From Cyclina sinensis (taxonomy: Eukaryota; Mollusca; Bivalvia; Venerida; Veneridae), in assembly GCA_012932295.1 (NCBI GenBank), contig JAAONU010000123.1:6572001-6636000 (forward strand): a stretch of 64,000 nucleotides of DNA. Reading direction: 5' to 3'. This document shows positions 46,904-59,300 of the stretch, piece by piece. The translations under genes were made by a program, and so were the position numbers. The notes under the pieces are model-generated. The model ran no database searches and was not told the origin of the DNA. It was given only the letters and a program-made list of their open reading frames with translations. Positions within the stretch are counted from its first letter, which is position 1. The number at the start of each line of letters is the position of its first letter.

Positions 46904-47333
46904 AGGGGCTGTGCTCCAGATGACAAAAAAAGAATGTTTTCTTGTATTACAAATTTCTTGTAATATTTATGACTAATGCTTAAAAGATAACTTACTGACA
47001 AAAATAAGTCAAATAATTACATTATAAATTGATTTTTTCCTTTTCAAAGTGCTATACCGTAACGCGACGGTATAACTATATCGTATAAGATTTAAAGTAA
47101 ATATCTGTATTATCACATGGGGCGATGGTGGTGACAGTAAAAGCGTTGGAAATATTTTGTTAACATGAGGGTCCAGAGTTCAAATCAGGCTGGAGCGAAA
47201 ATATTTTTTTTATTCTATTTTGACTTTTATAATCAGTTTTGAAGTAAAATATTATGTTGTTATAATCTCACGGCATCTAAATATATAATTTATGAAAAAT
47301 TTTTTTTTATGTCAAATCTGGAGTACAGCCTCT
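46904..47333. mobile_element. 430-bp MITE flanked by TTAA
   Basis: TTAA at 46900-46903 and 47334-47337. Inverted termini AGGGGCTGTGCTCCAGAT and (reverse complement of the right end) AGAGGCTGTACTCCAGAT differ at two positions. A TTAA target suggests piggyBac-type mobilisation. No ORF. Confidence 0.65.
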
Positions 47334-50300
47334 TTAATTCAATTTTATTGTATGAACCTTTTACAGGCATTCCTGTATTTTAGATTAAATACGAAATGAA
47401 CACGCAATGGGCTCGGTCACCGCTCAAACTGCGTTTTTTTGTTGTTGGTTTTTTGTTGTTGGTTTTTTGTTGTTGTTTTTTTTTTGCCGAAACTTATGAA
47501 CCACAGTGATTTTTGCTGTGTTAGAAGGTCTCTCAATGAATTTAATCTTATTATAGTACTCACTATATTGTTGCATGTAGCGTGCAGATCATTGAACATA
47601 ATCGAGTGTAAGCTTATAAAGATTTTTCAGAGGCATAGATATTATATATTCTCTGAGATTTTTGTTAGATGAAAGAATTTTCAAATGTGCACTGGCTTAT
47701 CTCCACTCTGACACACTTAAATTTTCGACTGAGCAAGGAAACTGGTGCTGAAAATCTTACTGTAGCGGAAAAACATCATACAGCCATTATACAGGCTTTA
47801 TATTATGATAGTATATCCTAACATGTTCCGCAATATTAAGATCCACCTAAGAACAAAATGTTAGTACTAAAAAGCTGCTGCTGCTGATGATGATGGTGAT
47901 GATGGTGGTGATGATGATGATTATGTTGATTATCCTCATTCAGTATATTAAGACAAAAATAATTATCATTATTGTTCAGTTTGTTCAGACAAACTAGGCC
48001 AGTACATTTAAACCGCGTAAAGACAAAATGTGTCTTCATCTCATTTATGTGATGCACGCATGGCAATTACAACTTTTATGAAAAGCTCTTTGAAGTTTAG
48101 ATAAATAGGTTTGACAAACAAAACATTTCGGAAATTCCTGTAGAAACTATTTTACCACTTTTGCATTAGTGTTTTGAAATATGTGGCTAGTTTATTTAGA
48201 AAGAGCAAAATTTGTGTCGGGATGTATTTTGAACAACACGAACACAAATATGGAAAGTGTCTCTATACATTTGATTTCGAGAGATTTATAGTTAAACGTA
48301 TTTGCTATAATTTTATTGTGAACAAAACACCTAATCAGGTCTATAAGTAATTTATAGACCACTTTCAAACAAAAGAACGGGTAGGTAATTACCTACATTC
48401 GTTTTAACAGTTTCTTATGTAATAGTGAGTTTATATTAAGTCTTTCTTGTTAAATAGCGCTGAACATCACGTCTTTGCTTATGTGTCTTCTGTTTTAACT
48501 GTAAAACGGTTACACACGTGAAATACATGCTCAATTCAATATGGAGAAGAAATGTAGTTGTCAATATTGTTTGTACCTCTTTTCTTTGATGGTTGAGCAT
48601 GTTAATTTCTAAGTACATGTATGTCCGATCTTTGTTTATTGGCTACCGTGTTCCTTTGCCCAGAGTACGCAGTATTTTTCGTGCATACGTAAAATATTAG
48701 AGTTATGTTTTACCCGAGCTTTGTATGTACTGTTCTATAAATCTTTAAATTCCAAATTTGTATTCATAGCAGACAAAAAAAAAAAAGAAATTTGTATACT
48801 AAACATAAAAATGGGGTCAAACAAAACACCTGTAGTTTACCACTGCCCTCCACCACCTTGCGATTAAACGCCATTAAATCAAAATTACCATTATGTTAGA
48901 AATAATGCATTATATTGAAAGTCCTTAGAAAACTCATAAAAAATAACAAAATGCCTTTCTTTAGAATTGAAAATGTATCATTCGTTTTCCTGGAAGCCCG
49001 TTCTATTTATAGGTTAAACAGTATATGCAGAGTCAAAACAGGAACCGTATATACGAGAACATCGTGTGTATGAGAACAAATTTCTAAGACATCAAATTTT
49101 ATTCCACAAATACTTCAACAGACATGTATCTATAAATGTACAATTATTTTCAAATATCTACAGATCACGTGTTCGCACATATAAATGTATATCACAAATT
49201 CAATAAATAATACATACATATAATGAAATATAAAACAGTCACGTACATTTCGGTTACCATACTAAATCTATGTTCAAATAAAATATTTTTTGTTTTCTAC
49301 AAGAAATACCGTAATGCGTTTATCATCTTTTGATTTCATGATTCCAAGACAATATTTCAGGGAAGTACAGGTACGTAACTAATTTTTGACGTCACCGCTA
49401 TACGGAGAAACATAACTTCATACGGAGAAATATGAACAGAAACTCATAGCTTCATATGTTTACAGTAGTGTTTAAGCACGAATGGAAAAAGATGTGATGT
49501 GAGATACTGAAATATGAAAAACGGATTTCAGAAAAAAGGCAATAGGTGCCGTAATGATGACGTCACTATTTTTACATATTTGATATTTGCATATCGCTGT
49601 TGTTGAAGACTTATTCCTAAACCCGCATTGAAAAAAAATTAAGTCATAGAGCATTTCTTAAGTTTCGTTTCTTAAACCAGAGTACCCTTCCCTTGTTAAC
49701 CTTACTTTTATCATGTTACTTGTTTGCTCCAAAACATCTGTCGCTCTTTGCTTTTTGCACAACAGGTGTCTATTCGAATACTGTTATATAAAGTGAATGC
49801 ATACTGGAGCTGAGGAGAACCTATTTTGGAAAAATTCACATTTCAGTGACCTTTGTAATCAATTACCTTTCAAAACGTTTTCATTTTAACAATCCATGTT
49901 TATCGTTTTCAAATGTTGTTTAAATATCTCTTTTCTATGTCATATGATTAATTACCTAAAGTAAAAAAAAACATTTTTTTCTGTTTGATCCGTGTAATAC
50001 ACAGAATTTAACATGTTTTTATGATATATTTTTATTGGAAAATAACTGGTATCAGCTTTTTGTATAACGAGTTTCATGTTAAGTGAAGATAAAATGGATG
50101 AAAGGTCGAATTGATGCATACAGTTGATCTGAAGACAAAATATTCTCTATTAAACAAAGACCATAGACCCTTATTTACAATAATTTAGGCTTTTTCGTTA
50201 AATCATCTTACTTATTGTACAACGGCAGCTGACAATGAATCAAGTCACTTCGTAGTTTTAAATCAAGATTCATGTAACAGCCTGAAAATCCTTATTGTTT

Positions 50301-52497
50301 TCCTTAAGATCTTTAAACTTGAAATACACATATTAATACTAGAATAAACCGACTCTAAATGAGTTTTCATTCTCCTTTACCCCTGTAGGAATACTATTCG
50401 ACAAGCATCTATTAAACATGAAAATTAGATTGTATAATAATATTAAAAATGCTAGAACTTAGGTGTCAAGGTTATGGACGAAAATGAAAAACAAAAACAA
50501 TACTGATCAGAATCTATATGAATGTTCTAAACATTATAAATCTTAAATCATATGTGCATAAATTATGATTTCAAAAACATGAAATGACAAATATGTATTT
50601 TCTTGCCCACCTTTGCTCTCTTTATGAGAAAAACAGGTGACTAAGAAACACATTCAGCCATTTTTTTATACTAAAAAGTATCAGTGCGAGAGTCATACCA
50701 CTGACTACTGCCGGGTAAGACAAGGACACTCGATCTTTTGTTATATGAAAATATAGTGGCTGGAATAGAGGTCGAAACCGTTGTCGAATAATCATTTGAT
50801 AATGAAAATTTATGATTAAAGCACGACTTATAATCCTATATCTGAAAAGAATTTGAAAACATGCCTTCACAATTTTTGTGCCCGTGTGACTGTTGTTGCT
50901 TGTAAATTTAATCTTTGTCTCGCAAAGAACAAACAAAAAAAGCCCAGTCTCCAAATTGGAGACAATTTTCTTCTGTTTTAACTGGAAATATAAAAAATGT
51001 AACATTAACTGCGTTTGACAATTATTCAAGTCACAGCACATTAAATCGGGACTTCTCGACTAAATGACTTATCTTCACACCACTAATATAATATAATGAT
51101 GTAAATTACTACAAAAATGGCACATTTACACCCCTTACCAAATGTCAGTCGACAGTCTTTTATTTGCCTTTATTTCTTTTTTTTTCTCTTTTTTTGCATA
51201 TGAATTTTTGACGACCATTTCGAAGACAGATGTAATAACAACCGGCTATCATATTTTGTTTGTTTGAGAAATTACCTGAATTACATTTTAAAATCCTCTG
51301 CCGAAAGATATCATTAACATTTTAAACAAATCCCTCGAAAATCTACAGAATTTCACAATGAAATGCATAAACTGTAAGAACATGTTGTGTATCAAATTCA
51401 GATAACAGCTAGAAGAATTATATATATCAGTTAATGGTTGACGTCAAAATTAAGGTACGAGGCATTGTTAGGACCATAAATTTTGCGCGTAAGGTTCAAA
51501 TTCAAAACACTTTTATTTTGTATGTTATTTTATATTACGTAGGATTTACGCTGAATTTTCTAAACGGCAATTCTGAGACATTGTTAGTTCGAAACATCTG
51601 AATTTTGAAGCTCATTTTCAAAATTTATGTCCGAGTGCCCTTTCAGCCCTATGCCGATCCCCTAACGATAGTTGGAATCCAACAATTCTTGGACTCCAAT
51701 GTTTTCTTTTGTTTTTTCCTGTTTTCTGTTCTAAACACTTTGTTATGGAAGGAATATGTTTCCACTCACAATACAATGCCTGGTACAATCAGAACACTCA
51801 AGTTCTATTAATAGATTTAGTTACAACATTTTCAGGCTTTGATGTCAAATACTTGATACAACGTGGAATATTCAAATAATAAATGATGAACTGATAAGCA
51901 AACTGCAAACCTGCCACAAAATTCTATACATTGCAAATTTATTCATGAATGTAACAATTAACAAAACATTAAAGCATGAACTTGGCAGTGAAAAAAGTAA
52001 TGAGATTTTTTTGTCTTTAACGAAACAACAACAACTATCACTACAGTTTTCTAAATCTAGTTTTCGAATTTTCGATATTTATAATCGAAGTCGTTAGTTA
52101 AATTTTGAGATGATCGCGAAAACAAAAAGCAGACAAAAATGTTTTAGGCCAAGGGGACCATAAATGATGTTGATTTAAAAGACTCGTGACCTCTGTCCTT
52201 CCGTTCGGCAAATGTTTCCTCATTTATTTTGTAAAGAATATGTTTGAATTACATGGTTATGGTATGGTTATGCTAAATGGTTTTGACCGTTAACACTTCA
52301 CCATACAGTTTGTATTTAAAATCCCGCCTAGTTGTGCCACAGATGTGTGTTTTCTAGGTCGGAATAACTGTAACAATTGCTGGAGTCCACATAACTATTT
52401 CCTTAGACCGTTGACGTGCCTGATGATGTTTTTGTTAATAATGCTGGGTTTGAAACTGGTTTAAATCATTGGATTCAGTATGAAATGAACGGCACCT

Positions 52498-52593
52498 TTT
52501 ATTTCTTATAAATCATCAACACGCCTTATCTACTGACAAGTTCAACTCATCGACTCAGCATTGCTAAATGTTGTATGAAATATTACATTTATT
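52498..52593 (-). promoter_or_regulatory. WIF1: Candidate poly(A) signals of the WIF1-like gene
   Basis: On the minus strand AATAAA occurs at 52593-52588, about 130 nt after the stop, and again at 52503-52498. Either would give a short 3' UTR. No transcript evidence is available. Confidence 0.4.
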
Positions 52594-52723
52594 CATGATA
52601 TAAATAAATGTAACTAATAAATGCAGTATAATCCATAAATTAGTATACAATTGTCAATACAATGTATATGTATTACCCGCGTGTCCATTAAAATAAATCA
52701 CCCTGTTGTCCCGTGACGTCACG

Positions 52724-53052
52724 TCAATGTCCCTTACTCGCATGTCTTATTTTCTTGTGACCAGAACATTTCTTTGCATACGCTTTCTGTTTCTTTTGAC
52801 ACCTTTTCCTCCTTTTACGTCTTTTCTTCTTTTGTTTCAAACATCTTTTCGCTAAATTCTCTTGTCTCTTTTTACATTTGTTATATCGGCTCACATTCTT
52901 AGATTTACACCTTTGAGAAGTCCGTTCTTGTTTGGTTTTACATTTTTTGGTTTTTACACAGATCTTTTTTATTTCTTGCGGAAGTCTATCACACGTTTCC
53001 TTTCTTCTTTTCTCTTTTATCAACTCAGCCAATCTCTTTGGCCTCGTATCTT
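52724..53052 (-). other. WIF1: WIF1-like terminal exon: basic Cys-periodic tail and stop
   Basis: The exon starts after TTTAACAG and encodes 108 residues after the split codon. About 47 are Lys or Arg (44%), and eight are Cys at tail positions 20, 31, 37, 48, 59, 70, 84 and 95. Gaps are 11, 6, 11, 11, 11, 14 and 11, so the tail is largely an 11-residue repeat of the type CKKRQENLAKR. A KKKRRKRRKR cluster lies at positions 74-83. Human WIF1 also has a basic tail after the last EGF, but shorter and without this Cys pattern. A heparan-sulphate-binding role is inference. Frame and phase link to EGF4 are unambiguous if GTAGGT is the donor. Confidence 0.75.
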
Positions 53053-53273
53053 CTGTTAAACATATAAAAATGTTTTCGGATTATTTCAAGTATAATAATT
53101 CTTGACAATTGATAATCTGAAAAAGTGTTAACTAACATTTATTTGTATGAAATAGATACCCTGATGCAAGGTGCACATTTCTGAAAACGACTGACAAAAT
53201 ATTAAATCTATTTTTCTCTTTTTTCACTGTCCTGGTTTTCACAGTGAAAATAAATTCAGGTACTTATGAAAAA

Positions 53274-53304
<31 letters not shown>

Positions 53305-56300
53305 ATGACAATATTACGAAAATGAAACCATAAAATACTTTCAGATACTATCAAACCTCGATGTGGTACCTGTCTGTATCCCAGATTATAAAATTAATAC
53401 ATCTAGCGGCTGTTATATAAACATTAGTGCAGATCAATCACAAGCTTTACTTAAAAATGCATTACCGAAATTGAGACATCTCGTAAAGCAATGCACAGCT
53501 CGTCTAAAAGACATTTGTACTTGAACCCCACCCACAAAAACTAACACTTCACAGAAATGCAACATGAAATATGCGTTTAAGGAACTGCAGTAACTACCAA
53601 GCAATTTCGTCTATCAAAGAAGATCATTTTGTCTGTATGTTGTTATTAAAACGCATCGGTGTTGTAACTTAGACGGATTTGATAAAACAGATGTAATTTG
53701 TTTTCTAATTATATAACATGTACAGGGTGTTTGGAAAGTTCATGCACACTTTATTGTCATTATTGTGCCAGATTCTGTTTTGAAAAATGTAAAAAATATC
53801 CAAGATTTTAAATTTCACTTTTTTATTAAACGTTCGTGTATCATTCACCAAAAAATGTACAGAAACTGAGTAATTTCTTAAATCTTTAATGTGTACTTCT
53901 TATTGCAAAACAATTAAAAGGTCGAATTATTCAACACCCTATACACACACAACGAAATGTTTTTTTTTCTTCTCTCTTGTGCCAAATGGGCCTTGAAAAT
54001 GACTGGTTATAACAAACAATGCATTTTAAAAAGAAAACAGTTAATGATGTTTTAATTAAGTTTTGATACGATATTATGAAATGAGCCGAAATAGAAAAAA
54101 ATATACTCATTGGATATTTATTTTCAGACCGAAATGAAAACAGCGCTTCAATTTCAAAGCTAGTTTTAAACTTATGTACTAAAAAGTATGTACGAATTCA
54201 GAACAAGACCGATTTATTCTATAGAATACAAAAATTATATATAATAATTAAACATAAAATCTTACTCTTACTTATATCTGCAAGCAAAAAATACCTACTG
54301 TTTTCACAATATTTTCCACTAAATCCGGATTTACAGTTACATTTGTTTGTACCAACACACAATCCACCATGCTGGCACGGCTCTACACACCAACCTGAAA
54401 TAATAATGTCTAAAATGGCTACTCAAATCTGTGCTCAAAGGACTACTTAAGTTTATACGAAATATCTTAAGGGGCTACATAAGTCTTTACAAATACAAAT
54501 CATGCTATTTGTTATCATTATGAATATTTACAATATTTTAGATGTTACATATATGTACTGGACTCTCAAAAATCGCGTCGATTTATCATTTCCAATGAAA
54601 GCTGTATGACTGTAAGCGATCTTTCTATTCGTCCATTTAAAACAATTGGAAGACATTCTATAAGTCATATACCGCCGTTAACAATTACGTTAATATTAAT
54701 TGCTGTGGAAATACGCATCTAATCTTACACTATTACGCATCAGTAAAATATACAGTCGTACTTAACATTCACTGTCAACAATTAATTTTGAGCTTGTTTC
54801 TGAATTGCACGCACATCAAGGGTTCAGGGCAGATCTTTTTTTTCATGTTTCATTAGTAGATATACTCGTTTTGCACTGACTGTTTTGGTATCAGCATGTT
54901 GTATCTCTGAGGGTCCATGACAGACTCCCTCAAGAAGTGATGTTTCCGTGGTTGGAATAACCAAACCATAAACATTCAATGCTTTATTGACTGTACTTTT
55001 TCTACTACCCTATTCTTCATGAAAATATTTGTACCCTTGTTTTGAATAAAACAATCCTCATGAAAAAAAAATGTATTGACCACTCACACCAGTGTCTAAT
55101 ACGTCATATAAATATTATCCGTCAACAAGAAACATACACATATATGGTTATCATATGACAATCTTTTGCCCAATTCAAGGGTTGGTAATAGGTAAATAAG
55201 AAATCGTTGAAGAAATTTACATGTCATTTAACTGACTGACAGGAAATTAACGGGTTACCGTAAAAAGTACATACTTCATAAAAAACATAAAGTTTTCTGA
55301 TGTAACTATATCTTTTCTAGACAATACGCAAATGTATACAGGTGTCTGTCAACGTTAAGAAAATATATACCGCCATTTATATCTTCAGAATGAACTGCTA
55401 CTCGTCTAACACGAGAAATATCTTCTGACGACTTGATATTTTTGTGTTTGTCGACAGAATTTCATTCGAACTTATGACTCACGATTTAGATACACTGAAT
55501 ACTGGCGTTTTCAAACCTCGTGTCAAAACATTTTGGAGATAGTTGCTAATTCAAATTTCACAAAGTTATAAATTTTAGTGTTCTGCGAGTTGTTGAAATA
55601 TCATGCCGAAATGATCGGACGAGCAAGTCCAAGTGAGGTCAAGATACAAGTATCGAGACATTTTTATTAGTTTATTTAGTTGACTCCAGTTAACCCAGTC
55701 GAATAAGTATCTCGGCTGAACTCGATTGGGTAGACCTGAATATGGGGTATGTTAGGATTATCACACACTTTGAGGGCAACATATCGGACAAAACACACAT
55801 CCACGCATCAATACAAGCTATTTATGTCATTTGCTCTTGAAAACCAAGAAAAAAGACTTATTTACAATTAAAATATATACAGGAAATCCTTGTTATTAAG
55901 AAAATGTTTCAAGCTCTTGTGTTCAACACCTTTTGTTGGATTCATGAGCATACCGGTCACATTGTAGCAAATTTAATGGCATGTTTACATAAAAGAAGTT
56001 CTTTATTATTTTTAAAATAAATATGTGGTAAATGTTAAGCAGTACCAAAGTTACACAAGTACACAAGTCACACAAGTACAAAGTACACAAGTTATACGAT
56101 TACACACAAATGAGTACAAATATAACGAGTATCAACAAGTACTCACTAAATTCACAAGCTTCGCCATAGAAACCACTGGTACACCAACAGACACCGAACT
56201 TTTGGGCCTCCGATGGCACACAGCGGCCTCCGTTCTGGCATGGCTTGTTACACAACGCTGAAAAACCACAGGGCTTTGTGTTTACACAACAGAGACAATG

Positions 56301-59300
56301 CTTCACACGGAAAGGATTGTTCGACAAATACATCCATTATGAATTAAATGAGATCTTTCATTATTATACGCATTTTCAAGAAGACTTTTTTTAACAAAAT
56401 AATCTGATCATCAGTGACTGAATTTACAGTCATGGTATTGAGTAAATCCTTTGATTACGACGTCATTTCTTTATCATAAACTTGCATGAATGATAAAAAA
56501 CAATCAACAAACAGCAGAAAAATGACGTCATCTTTACTAAGGGACGTTTTGCCTAGCATCCTTCAAACTAGATGAAGTGAATCGTGAAGGAATATGTCAA
56601 ATGATGCTTATGAATTTGTTAAAAGATAGATCGGAATATACCATTACAAACGGAATAAACAATACTATTTTCTTACAAAATAACAGAAAATTGACAATTT
56701 TAAGGAATATCACGTACTCCAGTGAAATAAACAATGCGGGTTTTTAAAAACTCAGTCCGATATTTTATATCTATCTAACCTCGAATTTAAAGAAATTTGT
56801 ATAGTTTGAGAATATTCTGAAGCTGTCTTCTCGAATATTAATCGTAAGAATTCTGGACCACCTTTTCTATTTCCTTTATGATTTTTCTTGTACAATCCCG
56901 ATCGAAGCATGTTACAGCATGCAAATGATAAATGTTTTCATGCAAACTAAGTTTACTACTTGTACCTTTTCTTAATCTGTAGATTAACTATTTTGTTAGT
57001 TTACATGAGAATACAAAATCCTGGCCTGAACTCTTCTGCAGTTCAAATATAATTACTTTTCAAGACGTTTAAGTTATTTTTTTTCTTAAATGGCGGTTTT
57101 GGTAATTGGTTGAAATTTCCACACTCTTTACACAACTGATACATATTGGCAGACTGAAGACAGACGAGATACATAATTAAGACTGACTGAAAGGTAGCAG
57201 TACATCTCTCAATTTTCAGGCTCACTAAAAATTTACAACTTTATCCCTTAAAACAATAACAAGCTGGCAATTTACACATACAATAACCAATGAGCTTAGA
57301 TTGTTTGATAGGTAACAGGGTTGTAAATTATATTTCACACCGCTTCTTATAGATTGATACACAAAGTACAGTTAAGTCTGTGCTAATGTGAAACATGCAT
57401 GTATATATGTTATATGTAGTTTCATGCTTTTGAGTGCAAATTGCAGCGGAAAGAAAAGGGAATAAAAGATACTATATCCCATACAGACAATTTTTTTTTC
57501 ATTAGTTTACCAAATATGCATAAGCTTTAGGCGTGAAAAGCCAATTTATAAGAAAGATCTGTTCGCCATTTCTTTGGCAAATGCATGAGGAAGCTTTAAT
57601 AAATACGATTTTAGTTTCTAATAAGATACAAACATGTAAATGTTAATACTTTTAAAGTAACCAATTAAATCCCAAAAGATGTTTTTAATATGCTTAAGAC
57701 GAGCCAAAAACTGTTTAACTGACTTTAAAAGATATCAGAAATATCGTTATGAGAAATAAATCAAATAAAATTAAAATTTTTGTCGAAATAGTCTTTTTAT
57801 ACAAAACAGAATTTCAATTCAAGTCAGGCAGAAAGCTAGAGCAGAGAAATAACAAAATAAAAGGGAAACAATCATTGTTTCTATAGCAAACCTGTCTGAG
57901 GCTTATGCTGTACATGCATACATTTGTGTATTCTGTTACCTTTCTCACACCGTTTGCCAGAAAATCCATCCAAACATAGGCACATATCTGGCGATATACA
58001 CGTGCCATTATTCTCACATTTTGGATTGCACATATCTGTAAAGTAGAAGTTTTGTTTAGTACTATAAAAATTGTAGATTGCACATATCTGTAGGGCTAAA
58101 AGAGTATTGATTTGCAGTTCAACCATTTGGATAACACGTATCTGTAATGAAAAGGCCTAAATTTAGTACCGTAATAATTTGGATTGCTCAGAGATGTAGA
58201 GTAAAAGTACTAGTTTGCAGTATAGCCATTTGGATAACATGTATGGAAAAGGCCTCAATTTAGTACCATAATGATTTGAATTTCACATATCTGTAGGGTA
58301 AAACGAAGTATTAGTTAGCACTTTAACCATTTGGAAAACACTTATCTGTGAGGTAAGGCCTTAATTTAGTACAAAAATAATTTTGCATGATACTTTTAAG
58401 GTTAATGCATTGTTATGTGTGTCATAACAATCTGGATTGCATATATTTGTACAGTAAAGTATTTTTAGAGTCAAAACAATTTAGCGAGCACATATCTGTA
58501 AGATAGATACCTTATTTGGTACTTTAACGTTTAAACATATTACTAATTTAGACTGAAATTATATATACAGTAATGTTTCATCCACAACACATTTTTACAC
58601 TTAGTTGTTAATTTCAATGATTTTAATTTTTAAAGCTTAAATTTTTATAATCAAAAGCAATGTTTAATGCAATGAAAACATTTAAGAATTTACATATCTG
58701 TTAAGAAAAGGCCTCATTATAGATTTTTAGCATCATTATGTCGGTTCGAATTCAGCCCGGGTATGAGGTCTGTCATGGGGCAAAGACACGTTTTTTTACG
58801 ATTACACATATCTGTACAGCAAAAGCCTTGCCGAGATATACAGGTGAAATAAAGTGGTAATCATATACAATTTATAAGATTTATTTCCAGCAGAAAATTT
58901 CGAAACATTAAGTTTGATATGTTAAAGATAAAATGAAAGCTTAGGTAATTTACTTTAGTCTTAATATCTTTATGGTATTAGGCATTTACTTTATACAAAA
59001 TTTTATGTGGTTTTTAGCTTTTATTATCAATCATTACATCACAGAAAATGTTAAAAACTACCAAATTATATGCGTAATTCATCAATTTTAATAAACCTGG
59101 TACATTAATTTCTTTACCACATTTCTGTAAAACAAAAAAGAAAAATAACTCTACACTGAAAAAGAAGTTACGTTCGCCAAGGTAAATTTCTAAGCAATAA
59201 CACTGAAAACTGATCTAAGACCGTTCCTGATGGCATTTAAAGTAGACCTTAACCTAAAACTCATCTCTAGAGCAAAATATAACCAAAACATCCACTTGAT

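Larger units (their letters stand above)
45100..52490. other. Intergenic interval without a supported gene
   Basis: No exon-like reading frame with recognisable protein similarity on either strand. It holds a piggyBac-like copy (45600-45800), a palindrome (46226-46375), a TTAA-flanked MITE (46904-47333), (GTT)n-like runs at 47430-47490 and a (GAT)n run at 47876-47930. The remainder is AT-rich and looks unique. Confidence 0.6.

Noticed and set aside
47836..48066. His/Gln-rich frame
   Set aside because: Comes from a (GAT)n/(GCT)n microsatellite at 47870-47930.
50622..51041. 139-codon minus-strand frame in the intergenic region
   Set aside because: Composition typical of chance AT-rich frames; no motif, no exon signals.
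54299..54301. Donor AGTAG|GTATTT after EGF4
   Set aside because: It would include an in-frame stop or break phase with the tail exon; A|GTAGGT gives consistent phase 1.
57043..57225. Cys-containing minus-strand frame (CKECGNF) as a possible extra EGF exon
   Set aside because: Lacks the six-cysteine EGF spacing and phase 1-1 splice sites.
57881..58126. Second EGF-like exon just upstream of EGF2 (repeat of the LQICAI peptide)
   Set aside because: Only the acceptor and a few codons are duplicated; no cysteine pattern follows.
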